Below are positions 13,801 through 25,439 of a DNA stretch of 64,000 nucleotides, piece by piece. This DNA comes from Plumapathes pennacea. Lineage: Eukaryota > Cnidaria > Anthozoa > Antipatharia > Myriopathidae. The notes below the pieces were generated by a model. That model had not been told where the DNA came from. It worked only from the letters and a program-made list of their open reading frames with translations, and did not search any database. Position 1 is the first letter of the stretch; every line of letters begins with the position of its first letter. A program made the position numbers and the translations under genes. The DNA lies in assembly GCA_964036295.1 (NCBI GenBank), contig OZ038469.1, forward strand, positions 14,627,591 through 14,691,590, written 5' to 3'.

Positions 13801-14535
13801 CGAGTGAAGTCTGCACATTGTGACTGCTATCTCTGCGTGGGTTATAAAGGAAACATCATGTCATTGGTAGGTATGACAAGCATTTGAAGAAAACTTTCAC
13901 AACAAAAAACCGTTGTCTTCATCTCTGATTGGCGGATACCGACCGTTATGCTCAGATGCACAAAAGTGGCATCTGCTATCAATAATACCAACAAGAGAAA
14001 AGTGTATGTGATCTGTCAATTTGAGACACAGGAATGATAGAGGCAAAGGAAAACGCTGCACATAGTCACACAGAACATGTTCCAAACAGTTTTATCATGG
14101 TTAGGTTCTTTCATGCATAAACATATAAATGTTGCCATCAGCAAATACACCAATAACAAGAATTTTGGAGTTTGTTCAAAGTATTTTATTAATCATGTGA
14201 TAAACAGCATGGTGATTCTGTAGCTCCTCAAATATACTTTATACTTATCATTCATAATATGGTAACCCATTGTCATAAAATTCGTAAAAACAGTCCAAAT
14301 TCCTGGAAACTCTCTCGGCTATGTAAGATCCTACATCTGTTTAATTCCACAGCCGGCCAACCAGGCACTAACACAAGATGGATGTGTATTCATTCAAGGC
14401 GAGATGCAAGGATATAATACCTTCCAGCTCAAATTTAACACAAAGTGGTACCTGGGAATAACCAACAATGGCGGACTCAAGTTGGCATGGAAGACTCGCC
14501 CGATTCACCGCGCAGCACGCTTTATTGTTTTCTAG
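10844..14535 (+). CDS. FGF-like secreted growth factor
   Basis: Five exons with consistent phases: 10844-10896, 11099-11141, 12967-13147, 13760-13866, 14353-14535. They give 567 nt, 188 aa. The N-terminus (MAAIKTSSTFILCFLSAQ then YLASA) is a good signal peptide. The remainder fits the FGF beta-trefoil: VRLEKLYSRNS and KFVRI correspond to the first strands, CDCYLCVGYKGNIMSL to the conserved YLAMNxxGxLY region, DGCVFIQGEMQGYNTF to the CVFxExxxxxxYNTY signature, and KWYLGITNNGG with KTRPIHRAARFIVF to the WYxxLNxxG and receptor/heparin-binding C-terminal strand. An FGF would act outside the cell on an FGF receptor. The core cysteine before VF is kept. Divergence from vertebrate FGFs is high, so the subfamily is not assigned. 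The start Met gives the signal peptide. An AATAAA follows at 14751. Confidence 0.8.
11508..11640. repeat. Inverted end of the poly-G-ended element
   Basis: G-run, then GGTACTCCCATATATTTCC, then 'gatgttccgcccaatagggt', ending at a second G-run at 11623-11638. It is in opposite orientation to the 10021-10245 copy and lies in an intron of the FGF-like gene. Confidence 0.6.
11735..11860. repeat. Copy of the ~100-bp tandem-repeat family
   Basis: One unit with 'gaatactgctattagaatg', 'ttgagtgatcacaccttta' and 'gggagttggaagtgaacac', as at 3150-3350. It is intronic in the FGF-like gene. Confidence 0.6.
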
Positions 14536-14639
14536 TCAAATGAGCATGCGTTAGGGAAATACATTGTTAATGTCATGCACTTTCGTTGGTCATCATTCGT
14601 CACTGATTTACTATGTACCGGTAACCGTTGCAACCGTTG

Positions 14640-16110
14640 CAGAACTTATAAGAAATGCACTAAGCTAAATTACAGTTGAGTATCAAGTCCTAGTTGAATT
14701 TCTTGAACAAGTCTTGAAGTTTTACAAGTTTTAAGACACTGAACTATAAAAATAAACATCTCTGCACTTGAATCTACAGTTTTGTTTAATGACCGCTGAG
14801 TCAGAAATAAGAAAAAATGTATAATAAAAAAATAAAAATAATTATATTAAGCACTATTGCCATGTTATTAACAGATAAGTAAAACAAAAAGTGTAAATAG
14901 GGATCCCCTTGGAAAAATTTGAGTTAAAACTTGCTGGGATCCTGCCAACATGATATCATTTTTATATTATCATCACTTTTATATCATGGAAAAATGAGAA
15001 TTATTGTAAGAAGATTTTAATTGGACAAATTGAGAAGATCAGGTGATCACTTGGCCGAATATCATACAGTACATATTTCCGTGGTGTCAAATTGAATGGC
15101 CCATGATCTGCTTGACTAAAGGAGACCTTCTTGACAAAACAAATAGCAATATTGGTGATGATGTGATAGTGGTCAACTTACATAGAGAATAATAAATGGG
15201 GACGTGGAGATATGAAATTAAGACAAATTATTTGTCTTTGAGTGTTCATCTCATGAGAGAACCAAGCAGCCTGGCTGATATCAATACATAAAATATTGTA
15301 TTTCAACATTTTCTTAGTGGTGGAAATCTCTGATGACACCAGAGTTTATGTAACAAAAGTGATTATTCTGCTCACCTGGCAAGGTTAACTCGGGCCAGGT
15401 CTTGAACTCCACTCAAAGACACTCCTCTCCGTAAGACTATTGCTTTGTGTCCTAAAACACACAATCATACACAAATGTGAAACTACTGTATGTACCTGCA
15501 AAATCAGCTTTCAAAATTAACTGTTGTCCCTGCACAACCACCAGTCATATCACAGGTAGCCCAAGCTGTGGGGTCTGGGACGAGTGTTTGATGTCATAAG
15601 AGTTAGAGTGGGAATGTTGATGACACAAATAATGCATCAGATACTGAAATAAAAAGAACGAAACTTTGCTGTTGTGTTTATCTGCTCTTCAACTGTCTGT
15701 GATCGCAATTTCAGCCGGTTCAGTAATTCCGGCTCTGCGACATTATTGCCCATACCCGCTTGGACTACCTGTGACTACGGGACCACGGCCGCGGACTGCG
15801 GTGGCATTTAGTTGTAAGCCTTAGCAATATTAATATTCATGCAACGACTGCGAGATTGCGGACTATGATGAAGGTTCACGGCTGTGGACCACGGACCATC
15901 GATTTTTTTAAAATACGGTAAAGTGCCGCGGGTATTCTATAGTTGCTCCAAAAAATATATTCAAGGCAGATTGAAAATCACGGCCGAATGAATTGATTCC
16001 TACAGGGCGAGGGAGTGTCTGCAAATATGTATTTCTAGTGATTGTTTAGTTGATGAGACAAACACAGCAGTGAGCGCCTAAATTACCTTTCTTTTTCTTT
16101 TGCTCAGTTC
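14640..16110. repeat. Intergenic block with dispersed repeat fragments
   Basis: 14670-14780 resembles 5140-5217, and 15069-15120 resembles 5955-6000. 15180-15370 resembles the nested foldback at 56335-56645 (shared phrases 'tggagatatgaaat', 'ttcttagtgg', 'gaaatctctg'). No exon is recognised from 14757 to 16110. Confidence 0.45.
14751..14756 (+). terminator. Candidate polyadenylation signal of the FGF-like gene
   Basis: Canonical AATAAA 216 bp after the stop codon on the same strand. Confidence 0.5.
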
Positions 16111-16118
16111 CGCCATAT

Positions 16119-18673
16119 TTCTCGGGAAGCGAATTCCCACGTAAGGATGGTTACCCCCTCCCGCAGTCTGATTATATTATGTCAGCGGTCGCCCCACTGT
16201 ATTAATAACTAACCAAACGTGAAGCAGAGGTAATTTTCGCGTTGTTATGGTTTCTTTCTAGTTGCCGATTTCTGTGTTCGTGTTAGGTAGCATAGCTCCA
16301 AAATGTAAATAAAAAAAGGATGATTTGTGAATGACTCGTTACCAGCTTCCCGCAGAGGTTCACAGACCTCTCGGGGGAATGGGGACCAGCAACCTTAAGC
16401 CCCTTGGAGGACTGGGGACCAGCAACCTCAGACCCTTGGGGGAATGGGGACCAGCAACCTCAGACCTTTGGGGGAATGGGGACCAGCAATCTCAGGCTCC
16501 TTGGGAGAATGGGGACCAGCAACCTCAGAACTGTCAACATGTTCTCGAGGCAAACATTAACGGATATAGTGAAATACTATCTGACAGTGGCATTCACTGA
16601 GACAGAGCTGACAAACGCATTGCGCATGTTGGTGACGTCATCAGTCCGTACGCTTGTTTATCTTGTTCAGAGTCACTGAGGTCAATACTTTAATTTAAAA
16701 TAACCTTAGAGCTATTATTTATAATTCATTTCCAAGTTCCTACTGTAAATCTTTTCCATACTCGCTTTCAAACTATCTCCATTCATTACCTAGTGTGTGA
16801 GTGAATAATTTAGTATTATAAGTATTATAAATTCTATAGCTTTGTTGTCTCTTTCATTTATTGTGCCTAGCTATACTAGACTGCTTAACAGTCAAGTTAA
16901 GTATCGTTAATAATTACCATAACCAGGGTTATCCGTCTCGATTAGCCTACTTGGCTATTACAGGTAACCTGTACCTAGATACACTTTTTTCTTTTCTTTT
17001 CCCTAAAAATCATTGTAATTTCTTCTAAAATTGGTGCAAATAAAACGTTGTTGTTGTTGTTGTTGCTTTCCTTTTCATTGGAATGCTTGACCGGTTCTTT
17101 CACCTTGAGTATATTTTCCTTTTATACTACCTACGACTTTCACGGAACGCACCAGTACCACGGCCGTTGTGGCGATGAAAACACTTCGACAAGGACGAAT
17201 TTCTTTTGCAATTTTCACCACGGGTGCAAGGAAGAAAGTGGTAGGTGCAAAAGCTCAGGAAGAGAAAAACTATTGAACTGCAAACTCTAAAAATTTGTAG
17301 CTTAACTTTTGCTTCTGCGTCTTAACTTTTTACAAAAACTCCGCCGGAAGTTGTTTCGCCACATAATTAAAAAATACAAAGGGATTCAGTGGAGCGTACA
17401 CCCGCGCCAGTTTCCGCGGGAAAAAAGTTTGCCTGCGCGGCCGCGCATGCACAGTGCATTTGTCAGCTCTGTCACGTTGCGTAAGGATGGTTACCCTCTC
17501 CTGCAGTCTGATTATATTATGTCAGCGGTCGCCCCACTGTATTAATAACTAGCCAAACGTGAAGCAGCGGTAATTTTCGCGTTGTGATGGTTTCTTTCTA
17601 GTTGCCGTTTTCTGTGTTCGTGTTAGGTAGCATCGCTCCAAAATGTAAATAAAAAAGGATGATTTGTGAATGACTCGTTACCAGCGAAACCCCTCTGGTC
17701 AATTTGCAACGATGCGATGTTGCGCTAAAATCGTTGAGGTGTAACTCCCCATTGCGAACGGTTTTCCGCGATGTTTGCAGTGCTGCAACGCGTTGCAAGT
17801 TTTTGAAAGCGGTTCAAAAACTTGCAACGCCGTTGCGTGGATTTGGAGCAAAGGCGGCGTTGCAAATAGCTTTAGGCAAAGCACTAAACATCCAAGTGAA
17901 CCATTCCCGGTGATAATTCAGTTATTGCGACTCGAGCCTCGTAAAAAATGAAATCAAGTTTCTACAGCAAAACCCGCGCGATGTCCGCATCGAAAGAGAT
18001 TTAAGGCTACTGCTTTTTAGATGGGACCACGTTGAACTGTTCATATGGGACGGTTTAGCTAGCTAGCCGTTAAAGGCTCTGCCCCCCCCAAACCCTCTTC
18101 TCGGGGGGAGGGGGAGGGGGTGAAAACCTTCATAGTTTTGAGTCGGAGTGTTCTCAAAACCCTTGCCCTACTTCAAACTAAAACTGTACGATTTTTCGAC
18201 CCTATTTAAAAATATATATTTGAGATTTTTCGACCCTTTTTCATACTATGTATACCAACAAATTTTACCCTATTTCTGCAGAACAAATACCAAAATATGC
18301 AAAATCTACTATTTCAGACCAAAAAGGCAAAATTGATTCCCTTTTGCAGCCTCAAAAATGTTAAAAAACGATACTGCCTCCGGGATATTTTTCTCTGATT
18401 AACGTTGATTTTAGTTACATTTTATACTAAATTTACACGAAGCGCTGATTTTCCATAAAAGAGTATTGTATGAACGTTTCAAATAAAACGCTTTAGGAAC
18501 TTAGATATTTTATACTTTACGTCTTTCTTTGTATACGCTATTTCACTCCGATGTGACGTTTATTTATCACTGCACTTGTCTGTCAGTTATTACTGTTGAG
18601 GGGCGACCGCTGACATAATATAATCAGATTGCGGGAGAGGGTAACCATCCTTACGTGGGAATTCGCTTCCCGA
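16119..18673. mobile_element. Nested DNA element with long terminal inverted repeats
   Basis: The sequence GCGAATTCCCACGTAAGGAT with at least 60 more similar bases (through TCTGATTATATTATGTCAGC) starts near 16127. It is found inverted ending near 18673. A second, direct copy of the left end starts at 17481, so the unit 17481-18654 is a nested or duplicated inner element of about 1.17 kb. The interior contains a minisatellite (16366-16530) and a block at 17070-17460 that recurs inverted at 25010-25390. No transposase is visible, so it is non-autonomous. Confidence 0.6.
16366..16530. repeat. Minisatellite, about 33-bp period, five units
   Basis: Five imperfect copies of a unit containing GGGGACCAGCAACCTCAGA are in tandem. 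The unit length is divisible by three or nearly so, giving short open frames that I regard as accidental. Confidence 0.8.
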
Positions 18674-19460
18674 TCTCACTAGGCAGCCAACACCGCGGCA
18701 AAACGTCTGCGCGTGCGTTGGTGATTTTAGTTTCGGTGGATTTTCCCGGGGGTAATTCCGCAACAGACGAACGCATTTTGCAGCCGCAAACAATCAGCGA
18801 TAAAAAACACGAGCATGAATGTGCAGGATCAGTATATTTAAACTACTATAGATTTGGGGGAGAGATTCAAGTCTAGAATTTTCTGCCCAACAAACAGAAG
18901 GGGATGTCACTCGATATTCTCAAAGTATAAGTTTTTTGAAATGTTAAACAGAAACTAGCATCACAATAAGGCATCATTCACCATCACCAGCCACATGCAT
19001 TCACTAATTTATTATTCACCATCATTGTTAATTTTTGTATATTTTATAACCTGGAACAAGACTTCTTATATACATGTAAATTGCCAACATTTGCAGGAAT
19101 TTAGATACAATACAGCAATATTGCTGTCAATTTCACAAAATCTAGGTCGATAATTGAATTATATCTCAAAAGCCTCTAAATGTAGAATTATCTAAAAACG
19201 TAAAACAAAGCAACAAGAATTATTCATCTAAAATGATCATCAGCATAGAGCTGTTTTCGGATGACAGTACAAATAACCAAGTGATTGCTTACATTGGCTT
19301 TGCATTTGCTATGCTTTCCAAAAAAATGGTCAAAAACAAGTTCACTAAACAGCAACAATCTTGGTCAATCAAGAGCAAAAACATTGATTGCATTATTCTC
19401 CACACAAGAAAGCAATATTGTTTTTAGTCTTTTCACATTGCTGATTGGTTTCTTCTTCAT
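18674..19460. other. No gene recognised
   Basis: AT-rich sequence between two transposon-derived blocks, with short open frames only. Confidence 0.4.
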
Positions 19461-19469
19461 CATAAGATA

Positions 19470-19795
19470 AGTAACAATATTATTCGCCGAAGTGGAGGGG
19501 AATAGCGGTGGATATTTACCGAGCCGTTTCGGCGAGGTAAACATCCACCACTATTCACCGACACTGAGGCGAATAATTGTTTTAGTATAAACCACACAAG
19601 TTTAATAGCAAACTCCCAAATAGCTTTTTTTTTCCGACAAAAGTGGACAAAAATTGGATTCGCGCGCCATTTTGTTTTACCGGAAGCCGCCGGGAGGTGA
19701 ATAGTACTTGATATTCCGAGATTGCGGAGCCAATCAGAGCACGCGAAAAGCACTATTCACTTGTGTGGTATATACTAATTCTGATTAGTTGAAAA
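19470..19795. mobile_element. MITE-like palindromic element
   Basis: 19482-19580 is an imperfect palindrome: 'attcgccgaagtggagg' to 'gaggcgaataat', with 'agcggtggatatttaccg' matched inverted by 'ggtaaacatccaccactatt'. The downstream part (about 19710-19785, 'gagccaatcagagcacgcg' to 'gtggtatatactaatt') recurs at 42205-42275. Confidence 0.6.
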
Positions 19796-20894
19796 ACATG
19801 GTTAAGCCTCTGTGATTGGTTGGGTACTTGCTTTGGTTTTGGTTTTTTGACAGTCATCAAAAAATTATTAAACTGCTCCATAACAATTTGCAATAAATAA
19901 ATAAACCTGCATTTGCTGATACTGTATGACATCCATGAATATATATTGATTGACTTGACTTTATAACTTGAGTTGGTAATCAGAAGTAGTTCTTATCTTC
20001 TGGTTGTTCAATTGACAGTGTAAATGCATTGTCTTTCCATTCTTGTACAAAGCTCCCTAAAAGGGGGATGACAGACATTGCATTAAGACACAAACATCAA
20101 ATGTAAAAAAAAAATGCATTTTTGGCAAATGAAACTGAAACTAAACTTTCTCATGCTAACAGTTAACTTCTAAAGTTTTCCTTATTATGTTACTGTACGT
20201 CAAACAACTCTTTGTACATAACATTATTATTCACATTAGCTATGTTGTTTATGCAGAAATAGTATACATTGCAACCAAATATCAAAATCTATGGCTATGA
20301 TTTGCAAAATATCAAAGAATTGCCTCCCTCTTGGTTTTTGAATTATTTTTACAATATTTATAACTTTTTCCCATGTTTTTTTTATCTGTCTGTTTGTTGC
20401 TTCTCTATTATATATAACTAACTGAACTGTACAGTTTATGCAAAAGCGAATATTACAAACTAACAAAGTCTAATTTACCTGGAAACATGATCACAGTGCA
20501 CAGTATGACAATCCCAGCTAGTAGAATGCAGAGGGGTAAATATGCACTTGTCCACACACTTCCAAGCTTGGCCCTATAATGTCTGACTTAAAATAGATGC
20601 CTTTTGTACTTGCTCTTCACCAAGAAGTACTGGAAGGTGAGCCAGCCTCGTTCCACCTCAAAAGCCCAGTGCAAATCCTGGGATCTGCCTTTGAACAACA
20701 ACAACAGCGACAAAGAAAAAAAAAACAAACAAACAAAACAAAAACAAAATAGACATTAACAGTAATAAAAACCTGAAGAACTCGCTTAAACTTTCAAAAA
20801 TGAGATTTGGGACATATGAACTGATCACTGAATATTAGCAATTTAATTTTTTTTTTCTACCAGATGTGATCTTGTAGTTAATTTTGTTTCAACT

Positions 20895-21330
20895 ATACAT
20901 CACCCACCTGATACAAAACTCCAGGAAAGTAGGAAGTCATTGCAGCCTTGTGCTCAGGAAATTACTGTTTAAAAAACTTTGAAGTCTGTGGAATAAAATA
21001 ATGGACTAGTCAAGTAGGACATCACTGCAGCCTTGTCAAATAAATTATGCTAAGTAAACAACTGTTTAAACACTCTGAAGTCTGTGGAATAACATAGTAG
21101 ACTAAGTCAAGTGAATTTTTGTGAGGTATGTCTTGGTATATAACAAACTATGTACAACTTCAAAATTTGGCACATGAGATAATATTTTCAGGATTAACAT
21201 CACCCACCTGATACAAAACTCCAGGAAAGTAGGAAGTCACTGCAACCTTGTGCTCAGGAAATTACTGCTTGAAAAACTCTGAAGGCTGTGGAATAAAATA
21301 ATGGACTAGTCAAGTGGATTTTATGGGCAC
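20895..21330 (-). repeat. Triplicated exon-like unit
   Basis: Two full copies of a 78-bp block with acceptor (TTCCACAG) and donor (CAG then GTGGGTG) lie at 21285-21208 and 20985-20908. A degraded third copy starts at 21081. Both full copies are phase 0 to 0 and would fit between the first two blocks of the neighbouring locus. Both contain TAA after FFKQ, followed by FPEHK and TSYFPGVLYQ. Confidence 0.5.
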
Positions 21331-21534
21331 ACTGGTATTCAAACTATGTGGGGTACATGCAAAGACCTCAACAGAAATTTAAGAGCCCCATGGGTACCAC
21401 CCTACTCAGCATGCATTAACAATCAAATCTATCAGAGATCCATTACAGTCCTCAGCAAACAGGCCTACCAACTCTGAAAGTGACTTAATTCACAACTCAA
21501 CCTCCCCAATTTTTTCTTTTTTATTCACTGGGGT

Positions 21535-21838
21535 GGAGGGGGTACTCCTCAAAATTTTGGGTGGGGGCATGCCACCTGGGACTGAAACCCCTTACCCTAT
21601 TTCAGATCATAATTTGTAATTTTTTACCATATTTTAGACCAAAAAATGCGATTTTCAGCCCTATTTCAGACCAAAATTTGCAATTTTCATCCCTATTTCA
21701 GACCAAATAACAAGTCTCCAACCTATTCCAGACTAAAGGTTAAAATTGATACCCTATTTCAGACTAAAATGCTGAAAATGATACCCTTTGGGGTGGCACA
21801 TACCTATATGGGAGTATCACCTTCCCCCCCCCCCCCCC
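21535..21838. mobile_element. Poly-G-ended element, 'tttcagaccaaa' subfamily
   Basis: Starts GGAGGGGGTACTCC and ends GGAGTATCACC plus a C-run. The interior has five to six diverged repeats of about 35 bp built on CCCTATTTCAGACCAAA. Related copies are at 18090-18400, 25855-26180 and 62080-62340. Confidence 0.65.
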
Positions 21839-22029
21839 TCTCACCCTTGGGCCATGCCCAACATTCTGCCTGGCCCCAAAGCATGCTGAAGATGCGAATT
21901 TTGGGTGACAGTAGTTTGAAATTTAGACTTACCTTCCTTCCACAAGTTCCTTTCTTTACTTCAATCATCATCTGAAGGGCAAGGCCAACACAGCTTTCAA
22001 CAGCATCTCTGTTTAAATAGAAATTCTCT

Positions 22030-22470
22030 CTTTTGGGAACTTGTCCCTTATTTATTCATTCCTTCAATTTATTTAATTTAGTAATTCATTTATTCATTAT
22101 ATGAATAATTAATCAATTCATTTAATAAATTCATTTATTCATTATATGAATAATTAATCAATTCATTTAATCAATTCATTTATTCATTATATGAATAAAT
22201 GAATAATTAAATAAATGCATGCATGAATGAATAAATCAATTCTGGCTGGCCCAATGGAATTATGGGTGTATGGTAATTTGAAATTTGGATTTGAATAAAT
22301 CAATTCATTCACTTATACATTATTTAATTATTCATTTTTTCTTTTGTTTATTTTATCGTTTATTTTTTTTTGTTCATTTCTTTACTTGTTATTCTTTATT
22401 CCTTTATTCATACATTAAAGAATAAAATAAATAAATAAAATAAATAAAATAAAATAAAATAAAATAAATA
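22030..22470. repeat. AT-rich simple repeats
   Basis: Near-perfect tandem units of about 60 bp ('tcattatatgaataattaa') at 22080-22200 are followed by (AAATA)n tracts to 22470. Confidence 0.8.
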
Positions 22471-22481
22471 AATTTTAATCA

Positions 22482-22584
22482 TTGGGTGTGTTGGGTTGGG
22501 TTATGGCGCCATGGTTAGGGTCAAGTTAGTGTTAGGGTCAGGGTTACGGTTAGTTAGGGTTATGGTTATGGGTTAGGAATGGGG
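22482..22584 (+). repeat. Degenerate telomere-like TTAGGG tract
   Basis: Repeated GTTAGGG, GTTAGGGTCAGGGTTACGG and GGTTATGGGTTAGG variants over about 90 bp. TTAGGG is the usual metazoan telomere repeat, so this may be an interstitial telomeric remnant or a chance G-rich simple repeat. Confidence 0.5.
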
Positions 22585-22766
22585 CATCCTGTTGGGGGAG
22601 GGGGCCTGGGATGGTGGAGGTACACCAAGGGAGGTGACGGTTGCACAACCACATTCACAGTCATCCCAGGCCCCCTCTCCCACCCCTCCCCTCAAATCCC
22701 ATCCCTCCCAAATCCCCTGTACAACCCAGTCCCTATCCACCTACCCTCCGACCAACAGCCAACCCT

Positions 22767-23353
22767 ACTGAAGGAGGAAGACTGCAGATGAACATCAGCG
22801 AGGGGATAGACAGGAAGAGAGTCAAAACAGGGCCCTGAGGGGGCCGTGGGTGCATTGCTTCCCCTCTGATGAGTTGCAGGAATTAGGTGAGAGAGCAAGA
22901 ACCAGAATGGGGAGAATTCGCCCAAGCAGTGGTACCCATAACAACCCTCTCCACGAGTTAAATGGGTGGAATTTTCCGTTATCCGCGGCTGTCTGAGGCT
23001 GGGATAAATGAGTCACGGTTTCCTTTGCATGTCATGCACCCTATGCTCCGGACGTTGTGAACCACCGCGGCTGGCGACAATTTTAAACTACTGACAGAGG
23101 GTGCATCTCCGTCGTTAAGATTGTCTGTAGCCGGCCCAGCCTCAAGTCGCCTGCCCATTCTTCTCATTTCGAGGATTGAAATGCGTACCACTGCTTTGGC
23201 CAATTCTCCCCACTCTAGTCCTAACTCTCTCACCTAACTCCTACAACTCACCAGAGGGAAAACAATGTGCCCACAGTCTCCTCAGAGTCCTGTTTCAAAC
23301 CTCTTCCTGCCTACCCCTTTGCTAACATTCATCTGCACCCTTCCTCCTTCAGT
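22767..23353. mobile_element. Foldback (long inverted repeat) element
   Basis: Bases 22767-22950, beginning TGAAGGAGGAAGACTGCAGA, are repeated inverted and diverged at about 23180-23353, ending CTGCACCCTTCCTCCTTCA. Matching inner blocks include 'gaattaggtgagag' with 'ctctcacctaactcc'. The loop is about 230 bp with no clear gene. Confidence 0.6.
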
Positions 23354-23467
23354 GGAGTTGAATGATGATCATCATCAGGTTGATGGGAAGGCACACAGTG
23401 ATCATACAGGGGACGAGGGACTTGAGGGGACATAGAAGAAGAAGAACATTTAGTTAGGAGGAAAACA

Positions 23468-23646
23468 TTGGATGATAATATTGGAAGAGAGCCTGGAACA
23501 GCATGCTGGAGGAATGTCCACAATAGTCTGCAGGAAGTCAGCCCAGAAGAGTCTGTCAGCAACAGTCTGGAGGAAGTCAGCCTGGAGCAGTCTGCTGCAG
23601 CTGGAGGAGAACATCTGACTATAGTTTTGAGAACAGGAAACATGAG
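23468..23646 (+). other. Possible orphan exon
   Basis: An open frame with internally repetitive acidic sequence (NSLQEVSPEES, NSLEEVSLEQS) runs to a good donor (CATGAG then GTAAGAAA). No matching upstream or downstream exon was found. It may be part of an uncharacterised gene or a chance frame. Confidence 0.2.
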
Positions 23647-24009
23647 GTAAGAAAACAGTGTAAAATAATATTGTAATGGATGAAAATTGAGCATGGGTAC
23701 TTACGAAAATAGAATATAATAGGGGAGAAATATATTACATATTTTTTTGCTGTCTATGATAAAGCACAACAACATTGACAGTGAAAAGAAAGATGCTAAT
23801 TAGGTGACCTTAAACTTTTTATACACATCATGCTACAGTATATTTAGAACCTACACATAAACAAGTTTACCAAATTGCTCATCTGAATTGGAAAACAGTT
23901 TCAATCACCAGAAAAAAAAAAAAAGAAAAAAGAAATGCACTGTATCACAAAATTATAAAAAGAAACACACAATTTTGAATTTCAAGGAGTTAGAACTTTT
24001 ACGGCAGTG

Positions 24010-25395
24010 AATCACAAGGATACTGCCTGCCCAGTGTCAGGCTGGATAAGGGACACAAGACATAAAAGCCCCAATAGGGTGCACAACCAACAGACACATG
24101 GATACCAACAGAACAACAAAGAGTGTAAGGCAATATAAAGCATGACCAACAAAACATAAATACCTAAATCAATAGGTAAAGAAATAGATGAGGATAAGAT
24201 AGAAAACCGGGAGGCGAAACAGAGTAAAAGATACCAGCAACGGAAGGAGAAATGAAAATACAGCAGAAGAAATAAAAATCGATGTGACTGGGAGAACAAC
24301 AAAACAAGAAAACTGGGAAAAAATATTTATCAAAGATTGAGGATACGAAGGGAAAAACGAAATGATGCAAACTAATGCTACGAAGCGACCATAAAACAGG
24401 GGAAGTTGTACAGCCAGTGAAGTATGTAAAAAGCATTGCGAAAGGCAAAAGGAAACAAAATATATGGGGAAATAAGCTAGACCAGTACATAGAAAAACTA
24501 AACACGCAGGAAATTACATGAGTGTGAAACGAAGGGACATGCGACAAGGGAGAAACGAAAGCCAAACAAATAAACACGAGGTGTGATCAAAGTGACAAAT
24601 GCGTTTTGCATAAGTGACACGAGAAGGAAACTTGAACGCGCACATGGCTTGAGAAGGCGAGTTGGTTACAGGGAGAAACGACAAACAGCAACGAAAGAAC
24701 CTAAAACTAAATTACCTGTAAAAGGGGGCTTCGTTTAGGCGTGGAGCCGGAGGCTTTGGGCCGCTTCAGTTGCGAGCGAGGTGGATGTCCCCGCCGAGGG
24801 GAGTCCGGAGAGCAGAGGCGTTGGGAAACTGGAGGTTTCTTTTCTGCTGGAAATCATTCCGAACTTGGGGAACCTTGAAAATCTTGTGAAGCAACAGCGA
24901 ACTCCCACTCTTCCATCCAAGATGGACGTTCCTTCAGCGAAGTCGTCAAAGTTCCCGCCCTGCTTGGTCTCGTCAGGAGAACGAGGCGACAACGACACTG
25001 TGCATGCGCGGCCGCGCAGGCAAGCTTTTTCCCGCGGAAACTGGCGCGGGTGTACGCTCCACTGAATCCCTTTGTATTTTTTAATTGTGTGGCGAAACAC
25101 AGCTTCCGGCGGAGTTTTTTAAAAAAGACGCAGAAGCAAAAGTTAAGCTACAAATTTTTAGAGTTTGCAGTTCAATAGTTTTTCTCTTCCTGAGCTTTTG
25201 CGCCTACCACTTTCCTCCTTGCACCCGTGGTGAAAATTGCAAAACAAATTCGCCCTTGTCGGAGTGATTTCATCGCCATAGCGGCCGTTTAGTACTGGGC
25301 CAGCTGCATTCCGTGAAAGTCGTAGATAGTATAAAAGGACAATATACTTAAGGTGAAAGGACCGGTCAAGCATTGCAACGAAAAGGAAAGCTTTG
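24010..25395 (-). repeat. Composite dispersed repeat
   Basis: 24430-24730 (minus) matches 33150-33432 (plus), shared phrases including 'tagtttttctatgtactgg' and 'ttgcctttcgcaatgcttt'. 25010-25390 (minus) matches 17070-17460 (plus), including 'cttgaccggttctttcacct' and 'cgcgccagtttccgcggg'. Long open frames on the minus strand here are low-complexity and lie within the repeat. 23650-24010 upstream holds nothing I can identify. Confidence 0.55.
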
Positions 25396-25439
25396 GTTAA
25401 TTTAAGTTAATATATTGATAATATATTGATAATATATTA

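Larger units (their letters stand above)
19980..22008 (-). pseudogene. Stop-interrupted membrane-protein locus, 3' part
   Basis: Three exon-like blocks on the minus strand join with matching phases and GT..AG borders: 22008-21933 (ends phase 0), 20677-20479 (phase 0 to 1), 20056-19980 (phase 1 to stop). They read DAVESCVGLALQMMIEVKK, then LHWAFEVERGWLTFQYFLV, then a hydrophobic segment AYLPLCILLAGIVILCTVIM, then a short tail ending DKNYF. One in-frame TAA lies in the middle block, between KRHLF and VRHYRAK, and the coding-like sequence continues in the same frame after it. Either the gene is a recent pseudogene or null allele, or the protein ends at HLF and the rest is alternative. Upstream exons would lie beyond 22008 and were not found. 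The family is not recognised. Confidence 0.4.

Noticed and set aside
16331..16679. Repeat-containing open frames over the minisatellite
   Set aside because: The period and two overlapping frames explain the openness; no start context or splice sites support a gene.
24164..24577. 137-aa hydrophobic open frame on the minus strand
   Set aside because: Low-complexity Phe/Ser/Leu sequence inside a dispersed repeat that recurs near 33.2 kb with the frame broken.
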